DNA from: SCTD01 sp963781675
GTDB lineage: Bacteria > Actinomycetota > Actinomycetes > Mycobacteriales > SCTD01
Direction: 5' to 3'
DNA: 64,000 nucleotides
Assembly (NCBI GenBank): GCA_963781675.1
Contig: CAWAGF010000002.1
Location: forward strand, 423,668 to 487,667
The notes under the pieces were generated by a model that did no database searches, was not told the DNA's origin, and was given only the letters and a program-made list of their open reading frames with translations. This document shows, in pieces, positions 8,311 through 15,351 of the stretch; the first letter of the stretch is position 1; every line of letters starts with the position of its first letter. The translations under genes were made by a program, and so were the position numbers.

Positions 8311-9851
8311 CAGGAACGGCTCCCGTAGTTCGGCGCCTCGACGGTCATCGTGACGTCGTGCGGGTGGCTCTCCTTCAGCCCCGCGGCGGTGATGCGCACG
8401 AAGCGGCCGCGCTCCTTGAGCTCGCCGATCGTGCGCGCACCGACGTAGAACATCGACTGGTGCAGCCCGCCGATGAGCTGGTGGGCGACGGTGGACAGCG
8501 GGCCGCGGTACGGGACCCGCCCCTCGATGCCCTCCGGCACGATGAGCTCGTCGGAGGCGACGTCGGCCTGGAAGTAGCGGTCCTTGCTGAAGGACTTCTT
8601 GCCGCGCGAGGCCATCGCGCCGAGCGAGCCCATGCCTCGGTAGCTCTTGTACTGCTTGCCGCCCACGAAGACCATGTCGCCCGGGCTCTCGTCGCAGCCG
8701 GCCAGCAGCGAGCCGACCATCACCGTGTCGGCGCCGGCGACCAGGGCCTTGGCGATGTCGCCGGAGTACTGCAGGCCGCCGTCGCCGACGAGCGGGACGC
8801 CCGCGGGCTCGCACGCCCGCGACGCCTCGAAGATGGCGGTGACCTGCGGGACGCCGACGCCGGCGACGACGCGGGTCGTGCAGATCGAGCCCGGCCCGAC
8901 GCCGACCTTCACGCCGTCCGCGCCCGCGTCGACGAGCGCCTGCGCGCCGGCGCGGGTGGCGACGTTGCCGCCGAGCACCTGCACGTGGCGCGTGGCCGGG
9001 TCCCTCTTCAGCTTGGCGATCATGTCGAGCATGAGGCGAGCGTGGCCGTTCGCGACGTCCGGCACGAGCACGTCGACGCCGGCCTCGACCAGCGTCGTCG
9101 CGCGCTCCCACGCGTCGCCGAAGTAGCCGATGGCCGCACCCACGAGCAGGCGGCCGTCCTCGTCCTTGCTGGCGTACGGGAACTGCTCGGACTTCACGAA
9201 GTCCTTGACGGTGATGAGACCGGCCAGGCGGCCGTCGGCGTCGACGATCGGGAGGCGCTCGCGCTTGTGCTTGCGCAGGATCGTGGTGGCGTCCTCGCGG
9301 CTGATGCCGAGCGGCGCGGTGACGAGCGGCATCGGCGTCATGACGTCGGCCACGAGCGTCGTCGCCCACTCCGCGACGGGGACGAAGCGCAGGTCGCGGT
9401 TGGTGATGATGCCGAGCAGCGTGCGGTCCTCGTCGACGACCGGCAGGCCGGAGACGCGGTACTGCCCGCACCGCTCGTCGAGGTCCTCGAGCGTGGCCTT
9501 GGGGCCGATCGTCACGGGGTTGCTGATCATGCCGGTCTGGGTGCGCTTGACGAGGTCGACCTGGTAGGCCTGGTCGTCGATCGACAGGTTGCGGTGCAGG
9601 ATCCCGATGCCGCCCTGGCGCGCCATCGCGATCGCCATCCGCGACTCGGTGACGGTGTCCATCGCGCTGGACACCAGCGGCACGCGCAGCGAGATGCCGC
9701 GGGTCAGCCGGCTGGTCGTGTCGACCTCGCTCGGGATCACGTCGGTCTCGCCGGGCAGCAGCAGGACGTCGTCGTACGTCAGCCCCAGCGTCGGGAACTT
9801 GGCCTCGTAGGCGGCGCGGTCCTCCGCGGCGGACGGCTCGTCGGGGATCAT
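8310..9851 (-). CDS. guaB: Inosine-5'-monophosphate dehydrogenase
   Basis: GuaB oxidises IMP to XMP with NAD+, the committed step to GMP. The 513-aa protein has the N-terminal LTYDDVLLLPGETDVIPSEV, two CBS domains (about 100-215) with GIITNRDLRFV and GLITVKDFVKS, and the catalytic loop VGVGPGSICTTRVVAG with the essential Cys. The flap GSLGAMASRG and the C-terminal hallmark YVGARTIGEL are also present. An upstream in-frame start exists (9884), but the ATG at 9851 has GGGAAGG at proper spacing and gives the usual N-terminus (MIPDEPS). guaB3 follows in the same transcript. Confidence 0.96.
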   Translation of the reverse strand: MIPDEPSAAEDRAAYEAKFPTLGLTYDDVLLLPGETDVIPSEVDTTSRLTRGISLRVPLVSSAMDTVTESRMAIAMARQGGIGILHRNLSIDDQAYQVDLVKRTQTGMISNPVTIGPKATLEDLDERCGQYRVSGLPVVDEDRTLLGIITNRDLRFVPVAEWATTLVADVMTPMPLVTAPLGISREDATTILRKHKRERLPIVDADGRLAGLITVKDFVKSEQFPYASKDEDGRLLVGAAIGYFGDAWERATTLVEAGVDVLVPDVANGHARLMLDMIAKLKRDPATRHVQVLGGNVATRAGAQALVDAGADGVKVGVGPGSICTTRVVAGVGVPQVTAIFEASRACEPAGVPLVGDGGLQYSGDIAKALVAGADTVMVGSLLAGCDESPGDMVFVGGKQYKSYRGMGSLGAMASRGKKSFSKDRYFQADVASDELIVPEGIEGRVPYRGPLSTVAHQLIGGLHQSMFYVGARTIGELKERGRFVRITAAGLKESHPHDVTMTVEAPNYGSRS

Positions 9852-9904
9852 CTGCGCCTTCCCGGTGGCTCGAAGGGGAAGCACGTCACTCTAGCCGGGC
9901 GACC

Positions 9905-9910
9905 TAGGCT
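9905..9910 (+). promoter_or_regulatory. -10 box of the DUF5319 gene
   Basis: TAGGCT ends 8 nt before the ATG at 9919, consistent with a leaderless or nearly leaderless transcript; no Shine-Dalgarno is present. Confidence 0.4.
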
Positions 9911-9918
9911 CGCGGGCG

Positions 9919-10281
9919 ATGACGCTCCCGCACGACCCCTTCGCCGACGACCCGCAGGACCCTGCGCGGGCGCTGGACGACGACGTCGTCCGCGCGCCGA
10001 TGTCGCCGGACGAGCGCGAGGAGGTCCTGGGCGACCTCGAGGACGTGGAGGTGTTCGAGGCGCTGCTCGCGCCGCGCGGTGTCCGCGGGGTCGTCGCGCA
10101 CTGCGCCGACTGCGACGACGCGCACTACCTGTCGTGGGACCTGCTGCGGGCCAACCTGCGGCAGCTGCTCGACGCCGGGACGACGCCGGTGCACGAGCCG
10201 GCCGCCGCGCCGGACCCGAGCGACTTCGTGAGCTGGGACTACGCGCGCGGCTTCATGGACGCGTCCCTGTCCGAGAGCTGA
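9919..10281 (+). CDS. DUF5319 family protein
   Basis: A small acidic cytoplasmic protein of 120 aa. It has the family features: a start rich in Asp and Pro (HDPFADDP), a central EEREEVLGDLEDVEVFEALL-like helix, a CADCDDAHYLSWDLLRANLRQLLD segment containing CxxC, and a C-terminal FVSWDYARGFMDA. In Mycobacterium and relatives the same gene sits between guaB and the anti-sigma factor gene, exactly as here. Function unknown; the CxxC plus His suggests metal binding. It is divergent from guaB, and its last 43 nt overlap the 3' end of the convergent anti-sigma gene. Confidence 0.88.
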   Translation: MTLPHDPFADDPQDPARALDDDVVRAPMSPDEREEVLGDLEDVEVFEALLAPRGVRGVVAHCADCDDAHYLSWDLLRANLRQLLDAGTTPVHEPAAAPDPSDFVSWDYARGFMDASLSES

Positions 10282-11132
10282 TCGACCAGCGCCTTGCCCC
10301 CCACGCCCTTGCTCCTGGGCGCAGGCTCCTGCTTCGCCTTCGGCTTGGGCGGCGCGGTACGGGCGCTGCCGCGGTGCTCCGCCTTCTTGCTCTCGGCCGG
10401 CTCGGCCTTCGGGGAGCGTTCCGGCCGGGCAGCGGGCGACGCGGTCGTGGTCCTGGCGCGCAGGTCGGCGAGGCGCTGCGCGAGGTCGCCCCGGTGCACG
10501 GGCAGCACCTCGGCGAGCCGGCGCTCGGCGCGGTCCAGCCGGCTGGTGGCGGCGGACGTGCGGCCGGCCTCCTGCAGGGCGGTGGCCTCGTCGAGCAGGT
10601 GGTCGACCTGCCGCGCGGCGGCCTCGGACCGGGCGAGGGCCGCGACCGTCGGGCCGGGCGTGGGGGGGCGCGGTGCCGTGGCGGCCCGGCCCGCCAGCGC
10701 AGAGGCCGAGGGCGACGGGGACGCCGACGGGCCGGCCACCGCGACGGCCGAGCGGTCCGACGACGTGGGCGGGGTGACCGCGCCGACGACGGCCCCGGCA
10801 GCGGAGCGGACCGCCTCGCCGAAGCCGTGCAGCGGGGATCCGGTCGGCGCGAGCGTGCTGGCCGCCGCGACGCCGCCCAGCGAGAGCAGTCCGGCGGTGA
10901 GCGCGGCCACGACGGTCCCGCCGCGGGCGAGGCGGCGGTCGGGCGCGTCCTCGCCGACCAGCGTGAGGACGGTGGAGCCCAGCGGGAGCCGGGCGGGCAG
11001 GTCGCGCTCGACGTCGAGCAGGAGCTCGCGCAGCAGCGCCAGCGCGGGGTCGCCGCCCGCGGAGGCGCGCAGCCCGTCGAGCGCCGCCTCGTCGGCGGCG
11101 ACCGCCTGCAGGTCGGGCTGCTCGTCGCTCAT
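10239..11132 (-). CDS. Membrane anti-sigma factor, RsdA-like
   Basis: A 297-aa single-pass membrane protein. The cytoplasmic N-terminus (about 1-72) begins MSDEQPDLQAVAADEAALDGL and should hold the sigma-binding segment. One hydrophobic span (about 75-97, VVAALTAGLLSLGGVAAAS) follows. The outer part has a Ser/Pro/Thr linker, a helical region (about 190-240) and a Lys/Pro-rich tail. Its ATG overlaps the stop of the sigma factor gene (ATGA), so the pair is co-translated. Position, length and topology match RsdA, the anti-SigD factor of Mycobacterium. The family call rests on synteny and architecture; primary sequence is divergent. Confidence 0.75.
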   Translation of the reverse strand: MSDEQPDLQAVAADEAALDGLRASAGGDPALALLRELLLDVERDLPARLPLGSTVLTLVGEDAPDRRLARGGTVVAALTAGLLSLGGVAAASTLAPTGSPLHGFGEAVRSAAGAVVGAVTPPTSSDRSAVAVAGPSASPSPSASALAGRAATAPRPPTPGPTVAALARSEAAARQVDHLLDEATALQEAGRTSAATSRLDRAERRLAEVLPVHRGDLAQRLADLRARTTTASPAARPERSPKAEPAESKKAEHRGSARTAPPKPKAKQEPAPRSKGVGGKALVDQLSDRDASMKPRA

Positions 11133-11728
11133 GCGACCACCTCGAGGTCCTCGGCGGCGGCCAGCGCGCGCAGGCGGGCCAGCGCGCGGTGCTGGGCCAC
11201 CCGGACGGCGCCGGCGCTCATGCCGAGGGCGGCGCCGGTCTGCTCGGCGGACAGGCCGCCCAGGACGCGGAGCAGGAGCAGCTCGCGCTGCGCCTCGGGC
11301 AACCGGGCGAGCAGGGCCCGAGCGGTGGCGGCGCGCTCCCCCGCGAGCAGCGACTCCTCCGGACCGGCCGACGCGTCGGCCCGCTCGGGGACGTCCTCGG
11401 TCGGGGTGCTGCGGTCGCGGTAGAGCACCCGCTGGGCGTCGCTCACCTTGTGGGCGGTGATGCCGTGGACGAAGGCGGCGAACGGCGTGCCCGTGTCGAC
11501 GTAGCGCGGCAGCGCCTTCACGACCGCCATGCACACCTCCTGGGCCACGTCGTCGGCCGACCCGTACGAGCCGTCCGCGCGCCCGAGCCGGCCGCGGCAG
11601 TACCGCACGATCCCGGGACGCAGGTGGGCGAGGAGCTGCTCGACGGCCCGGGCGTCCCCCGCGCAGGCGGGAGGGACCAGGGCGACGAGCTCGTCCACCA
11701 CGGGGGAGGTCGTACGACGGGGCCGCAC
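11129..11728 (-). CDS. RNA polymerase sigma factor, SigD/ShbA type
   Basis: A 199-aa ECF-like sigma factor. Region 2 lies about 25-95 (LRPGIVRYCRGRLGRADG, SADDVAQEVCMAVVKAL, TPFAAFVHGITAHKVSDA). Region 4 lies about 140-190 (RLPEAQRELLLLRVLGGLS, SAGAVRVAQHRALARLR). The HKVSDA motif and the position next to guaB match the SigD/ShbA group. In Streptomyces ShbA drives transcription of the principal sigma gene hrdB; in Mycobacterium SigD is held by RsdA. The gene follows the bldM-like gene by 10 nt and overlaps the anti-sigma gene, so regulator, sigma and anti-sigma form one operon. The GTG start at 11728 has no strong ribosome site and is tentative. Confidence 0.88.
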   Translation of the reverse strand: MRPRRTTSPVVDELVALVPPACAGDARAVEQLLAHLRPGIVRYCRGRLGRADGSYGSADDVAQEVCMAVVKALPRYVDTGTPFAAFVHGITAHKVSDAQRVLYRDRSTPTEDVPERADASAGPEESLLAGERAATARALLARLPEAQRELLLLRVLGGLSAEQTGAALGMSAGAVRVAQHRALARLRALAAAEDLEVVA

Positions 11729-11738
11729 CGTTACACGG

Positions 11739-12368
11739 TCAGGTGACGAGGCCGCGCCGGAAGCCCAGCGCCACCGCCTGGGCGCGGTCGTTCACGCCGA
11801 GCTTGCGGAAGAGCCGTCGCGCGTGCGTCTTGATGGTGTCCTCGGACAGGTAGAGGTCCTTGCCGATCTGGCCGTTGCTCTTGCCCTGGCTCATGCCGGT
11901 GAGGACCTGCAGCTCGCGCTCGGTCAGCTGGCCGCCGGGCGGCGTCGAGCGGGAGGCCTCGCGGGTCGCGAGCGCGCGGCGCAGCGAGGGCTCGACGAGG
12001 TCGGCGCCGTCGAGGGCGTGCGCGACGGCCGCGCACAGCTCCTCGTGGCTGACGTCCTTGAGCAGGTAGCCGCGTGCACCGGAGGACACCGCGGCGGCGA
12101 CCTGGTCGCGGTCGTCGGCGGCCGTCAGCATGATCACCTTGGCGAGCGGGTGCGCCGCGACCAGCCGGCGGGTGGCCTCGAGGCCGCCCAGGCCCGGCAT
12201 GCGGACGTCCATGAGGATGAGGTCGGGCTGCTCGTGCTCGTAGCGCGCCAGCACCTCCTCGCCGCTCGCGGCGGTCTCGACCCGGTCGACGCCGGGCACG
12301 CCGGAGACGAACTGGCGCAGGCCCTCCCGCACGATGCGGTGGTCGTCGCAGATCAGAACGGTGGTCAT
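11739..12368 (-). CDS. bldM: BldM-like response regulator (NarL/FixJ type)
   Basis: A 209-aa response regulator. The receiver domain (1-120) keeps the acidic pair Asp8/Asp9, the phosphoacceptor Asp54 in LILMDVRMPG, the Thr in IMLTAADD and the Lys in YLLKDVS, so it looks phosphorylatable. The LuxR-type HTH (about 140-209) reads LTERELQVLTGMSQGKSN and SEDTIKTHARRLFRKLG, then NDRAQAVALGFRRGLV. This C-terminus is very close to Streptomyces BldM, a developmental regulator that also sits beside whiD and a SigD-type gene. Its ATG overlaps the stop of a kinase-like gene (ATGA), which is notable because BldM is normally described as an orphan. Orthology is inferred from the sequence match plus synteny. 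Confidence 0.82.
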   Translation of the reverse strand: MTTVLICDDHRIVREGLRQFVSGVPGVDRVETAASGEEVLARYEHEQPDLILMDVRMPGLGGLEATRRLVAAHPLAKVIMLTAADDRDQVAAAVSSGARGYLLKDVSHEELCAAVAHALDGADLVEPSLRRALATREASRSTPPGGQLTERELQVLTGMSQGKSNGQIGKDLYLSEDTIKTHARRLFRKLGVNDRAQAVALGFRRGLVT

Positions 12369-12985
12369 CGGGCGTCCTCAGAGGGGTCGTCGAGCGGGGT
12401 CTCGTCGAGCGGGAGCAGGAGCCGCGCCTGCGGCCCGTCGGTGTGCAGCGCGCCGCCGAGCGCGGTGGCCCGGGCGGTCCAGCCCGCCAGGTCCTCGGGG
12501 GTGCCACCGGCGACGACGACGGCGCAGCCGGCCTCGGCCGTCACGGCGACGACCGCCGGACCGTCGGCGAGGGCGGCCTGCACGAAGCGGTAGGCGGCTC
12601 CCCTCGCGGCGGCCGGGATCCGGTCGCACACGGCAGCGTCCAGCTGCAGGTCGAGCGCGCCGGCACCGGCGGCGGCGCGGCGCTGGGACAGCTCGCCGAG
12701 CGCGGTGGGCAGGTCGTCGCCGCCGCGGGGGCGCAGGTCCCACACCGCGCGGCGCAGGGCGACCAGCGCCTCCTGCACGGCGTCGCGGGCCAGGGCGGGG
12801 TCGCCGCCGCGCACGGCGGCGTCGGCGGCGTACCGCGCGACGACGAGCGCCTGGAGCGCCCCGTCGTGCAGGCGGTCGGCGAAGGCGTCGGCCTCGGCGT
12901 CCGCGGCGGAGAGCAGGCCTGCGACGTCGGTGACGGTCCTGCGCTGCTGCGCGGGGACCACCACGGCGACCGTGCTGTCCGTCAT
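12365..12985 (-). CDS. Degenerate histidine-kinase-like protein coupled to bldM
   Basis: A 206-aa soluble protein with no membrane span. It resembles the HisKA_3/HATPase core of NarX-type kinases: an H-box-like DRLHDGALQALV (His40), a second helix with ALVALRRAVWDLRPRG, and a C-terminal region with AAYRFVQAALADG and a final GGALHTDGPQARLLLPL. The N-box Asn and the DxGxG loop expected after these points are missing (ALADGPAVV and AGGTPEDL instead), so ATP binding is doubtful. The start at 12985 is supported by AGGAG 6 nt upstream. The stop overlaps the bldM start. It may act as a phosphotransfer protein, phosphatase or binding partner of BldM. The 109 bp upstream (12986-13094) holds no gene. 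Confidence 0.7.
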   Translation of the reverse strand: MTDSTVAVVVPAQQRRTVTDVAGLLSAADAEADAFADRLHDGALQALVVARYAADAAVRGGDPALARDAVQEALVALRRAVWDLRPRGGDDLPTALGELSQRRAAAGAGALDLQLDAAVCDRIPAAARGAAYRFVQAALADGPAVVAVTAEAGCAVVVAGGTPEDLAGWTARATALGGALHTDGPQARLLLPLDETPLDDPSEDAR

Positions 12986-13094
12986 GTGCGCTCCTGTCCG
13001 GGGTACGCAGGGTGCGCCCGTCCGCAGCCCTGCACAAGCCATCGGCACGATCACCTCGGGACGTGAGTCCTCGTACGTCCCTGGTTGCGGGGGC

Positions 13095-14036
13095 TCAGCC
13101 CTCCAGCAGCGCCGCGATGTCGGGGCGGCCCAGCCAGTCGGCGCGGACGCCTGGGGGCAGGTCGCCGGCCAGCGTCAGGACGGCCGAACGGGCCGCGGCC
13201 AGGCTGCGGGCGGACTCCGCCGGGTCCTGCTCGGCGACCAGGGCGCCGTGCAGCGCGCGGGCCGGCCAGATGAGCGGGACGGTCCCGAGGGACTCTGCGA
13301 GCGTCGCCGCCCGGCGCAGCGTCAGCGCCGGGTCGCCGTCGTGCTCCGGGTCGCTCGCCGTGCCGCCGCTGACCTGGGCGATGCCGAGGATGAGCAGGCC
13401 CTTGGCGACGTGCCGGGGGGCGCGGGCGTCCTCGGCGCGCTGCACCGCGGCCAGGGCGGTGTCGACGGCGCGGTCGACCTCGCCCTCGAGCATGAGCACC
13501 TCGGCCTCGGCCCAGCCGAGCCGCACGCGCTGGCGCCACCACTCGTCCGAGCGCTCCGGCACGAGGGCGCGCGCCTGGTCCAGCCGTGCGGTGGCCTCCT
13601 CCGGCTCGTCCAGCCCGACAGCGTCACTGGCCAGGCCGACGAGCGCGTCGAACGCCGCCTCGCCGCCGCCGTCGGCCAGCGCGAGCGACTCGAGGTCGGA
13701 GGCGCGGGCGACGGCGTGCCGGCCGAGCTGGCGGTGGACGCTGGCGATCGTGGCGGCGGCCAGTGCGGCGAACAGCCGGCGCTCGGGCGGCGCCTCCGGG
13801 GCGCGGCCCGCGTCGACGAGCGGGGACAGGACGGTGAGCGCACCGCCGTAGCGGCCGCCGGCACCGAGCGCGACGCCGAGCAACCAGCCCGCCGCGGCCA
13901 TCTCGGCGGCCCGGCCCTGCGACTGGGCCAGGACGACGGCCCTCTCCAGGGCGCCGACCGCGGCCGCGGGCTTGCCGTGGAAGGCGGCGTGCTCGCCGCT
14001 GGCCAGCAGGCTGGCGAGGTCCGCCGGCTCGGTCAC
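13095..14036 (-). CDS. Helical-repeat (TPR-like) protein of the whiB3-sigD locus
   Basis: A 313-aa, Ala/Leu-rich, all-helical soluble protein with TPR-like helix pairs (ASLLASGEHAAFHGKPAAAV; ALERAVVLAQSQGRAAEMAA; ARLDQARALVPERSDEWW; ALAAVQRAEDARAPRHVAKG). In Mycobacterium a protein of similar size and unknown function lies between sigD and whiB3, which matches this position. The in-frame start used is GTG 14036, but no ribosome site is seen there. A TAGCCT box and another GTG lie at 14101, out of frame by one base. Either a short upstream ORF ends on this GTG, or an indel near 14045 hides the true N-terminus. Confidence 0.7.
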   Translation of the reverse strand: MTEPADLASLLASGEHAAFHGKPAAAVGALERAVVLAQSQGRAAEMAAAGWLLGVALGAGGRYGGALTVLSPLVDAGRAPEAPPERRLFAALAAATIASVHRQLGRHAVARASDLESLALADGGGEAAFDALVGLASDAVGLDEPEEATARLDQARALVPERSDEWWRQRVRLGWAEAEVLMLEGEVDRAVDTALAAVQRAEDARAPRHVAKGLLILGIAQVSGGTASDPEHDGDPALTLRRAATLAESLGTVPLIWPARALHGALVAEQDPAESARSLAAARSAVLTLAGDLPPGVRADWLGRPDIAALLEG

Positions 14037-14101
14037 GAGGGCACTGCCGCGCGCAGCAGCCGCTCCGACGTCGTCGTGCTCCCCGCGCAGTCCCCGGTCA
14101 C
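14034..14101 (-). other. Possible leaderless short ORF or true N-terminus of the next gene
   Basis: From GTG 14101 a frame of 22 codons ends in a TGA that overlaps the GTG start at 14036 (GTGA). It encodes MTGDCAG... and SERLLRAAVPS. The TAGCCT box 6 nt upstream marks it as the first translated base of the transcript. Two readings are possible: a coupling leader peptide, or the real start of the helical-repeat gene followed by a one-base deletion in this assembly. Confidence 0.35.
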
Positions 14102-14107
14102 GAGCGC

Positions 14108-14113
14108 AGGCTA
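14108..14113 (-). promoter_or_regulatory. -10 box upstream of the helical-repeat gene
   Basis: TAGCCT reads toward the helical-repeat gene and ends 6 nt before the GTG at 14101. Confidence 0.4.
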
Positions 14114-14203
14114 GTGGTCGGGGGCGTGCGGGCGGGGCTCCCGCGCCGGGACCCCCGGAGGCACGGGGGACGGCCGTCGCGCGGGACACGACCGCGGATC
14201 GCC

Positions 14204-15163
14204 CTAGGCGCCGAGGGCCTGGTCCACCAGCGCCACCGCGTGCGGCAGGTCCTCCGCGACCGTCACCCGCCGCGGCAGCTCCCGGCCGCTCCACCCGGGT
14301 CCGCCGACCACGACGGACGTGGCGGGCCGGGTGACCGGCAGCTCCTCGAGCACGCCCGGGTCCGCCGTGCCGGGCAGCTGCGACCAGACGAACAGCACCG
14401 CGGGACCGGTCCGGCGCACCGCCGCCTGCAGCGCGCTCCCCGGCAGGGCGGGGCCGAGCGTGCGGCTGGCCACGCCCCGCTCGCCCAGCCCGGCGGCCAG
14501 CGCGTGCAGCGGCAGGGCGTGCTGCTCGTCCGGCGCGCAGGCCAGCAGCACGGGCCGACGGCCCGCCGGCTCCGGCGGCCGGGCGGCCACGTCGCGCAGC
14601 ACGGTGGCGGCGCACTCGGCGAGCAGGTGCTCCACCTCGACGCCCTCGCCGGTGGCGGCCCAGCGGGAGCCGACCGCCACGAGCAGCGGGCGCAGGACGT
14701 GGTCCCAGGTGTGCAGCACGCCGTGCCGCTCGACCTGCTCGCGGACGGCGGCGGTGACGGCGCGGGCGTCGAGCGCCATGGCGGCGCGCCCCAGTCCGCG
14801 GACGGCGGCGTCGGCACCCGGCAGCGCGAGGACCCGCCCGCCCGGGCCGCCTCGGCGGGGCAGCGCGCCGTCGACGTCCGGCAGCGGGTCGGGCCCGGCG
14901 CCCTCGACCAGCGGCTGGCCGAGCACGACGCGGGCGGCCTCCGCGGGAGGGACGCCCTCGAGGGTGAGGCGGCGCATGGCGGCGAGCCGGTCGAGGTCGG
15001 TGCTCGTGTAGCGGCGGTGCGCACCGGCCGCGTGCTCGCTGGGTCCGAGGCCGTACCGCCGGTCCCAGGTGCGCAGCGTGCCGGGCGCGACCCCGAGGCG
15101 GCGGGCGACGGCCGCGACCGTCAGCCGGGCGGACTCGGGCAGCGGAGAGGACGGCTCGGCCAT
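14204..15163 (-). CDS. MerR-family regulator with B12-binding photoreceptor-like domain (CarH/LitR type)
   Basis: A 319-aa regulator. The N-terminal MerR winged helix (about 13-80) reads LTVAAVARRLGVAPGTLRTW and RRYTSTDLDRL. A four-helix cobalamin cap follows (about 120-195) with HGVLHTWDHVL and the Wx9EH motif (Trp168, Glu178, His179) that in CarH surrounds the upper face of adenosylcobalamin. The C-terminal B12-binding fold starts near 203 and has Glu213-x-His215, the lower-axial His motif, although the usual following Gly is Pro. Known relatives bind DNA as tetramers in the dark and let go when light breaks the Co-C bond. It is divergent from whiD, with an 11-bp repeat array between. ATG 15163 is preferred; GTG 15211 is in frame. 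Confidence 0.85.
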   Translation of the reverse strand: MAEPSSPLPESARLTVAAVARRLGVAPGTLRTWDRRYGLGPSEHAAGAHRRYTSTDLDRLAAMRRLTLEGVPPAEAARVVLGQPLVEGAGPDPLPDVDGALPRRGGPGGRVLALPGADAAVRGLGRAAMALDARAVTAAVREQVERHGVLHTWDHVLRPLLVAVGSRWAATGEGVEVEHLLAECAATVLRDVAARPPEPAGRRPVLLACAPDEQHALPLHALAAGLGERGVASRTLGPALPGSALQAAVRRTGPAVLFVWSQLPGTADPGVLEELPVTRPATSVVVGGPGWSGRELPRRVTVAEDLPHAVALVDQALGA

Positions 15164-15231
15164 CCCCGGAGTGCCCACAGACGAAGGATGGGGTGGGCGA
15201 TGCGGCCGCACAACTCCAACTCGCCCAGCCT

Positions 15232-15294
15232 GTGAACCGGTTCAGCCCTGATGAACAAGCACTGAACCATGCTTGAACAACTTCTGAACCGGTT
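15232..15294 (+). promoter_or_regulatory. Array of 11-bp TGAAC repeats, candidate CarH/LitR operator
   Basis: Four perfect head-to-tail units start at 15251, 15262, 15273 and 15284, reading aTGAACaagca, cTGAACcatgc, tTGAACaactt and cTGAACcggtt. A fifth copy (gTGAACcggtt, 15232-15242) lies 19 bp before the first and forms the 12-bp palindrome TGAACCGGTTCA (15233-15244). CarH is known to place its DNA-binding domains on consecutive 11-bp direct repeats. The array lies between the MerR-B12 gene and whiD, and units 3-4 cover the predicted -35 and spacer of the whiD promoter. The binding assignment is inference. Confidence 0.7.
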
Positions 15295-15301
15295 ATAGGG
15301 T
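15273..15301 (+). promoter_or_regulatory. Predicted whiD promoter
   Basis: TTGAAC (15273-15278), 17 bp, then TAGGGT (15296-15301) fits the TTGACN-N17-TANNNT form of the principal actinobacterial sigma factor. The -35 is itself part of repeat unit 3, so binding of the array should block the promoter. Confidence 0.6.
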
Positions 15302-15351
15302 CTTTGCAGAGGGAGCCCGAGACCCCGGCTCCCGTGGAGAGGGGAACCCCC

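Noticed and set aside
15232..15294. LexA (SOS) or other common actinobacterial box in the whiD leader
   Set aside because: The SOS box needs TCGAAC...GTTCGA; the repeats here are TGAAC in direct order with 11-bp phase, which LexA does not use.
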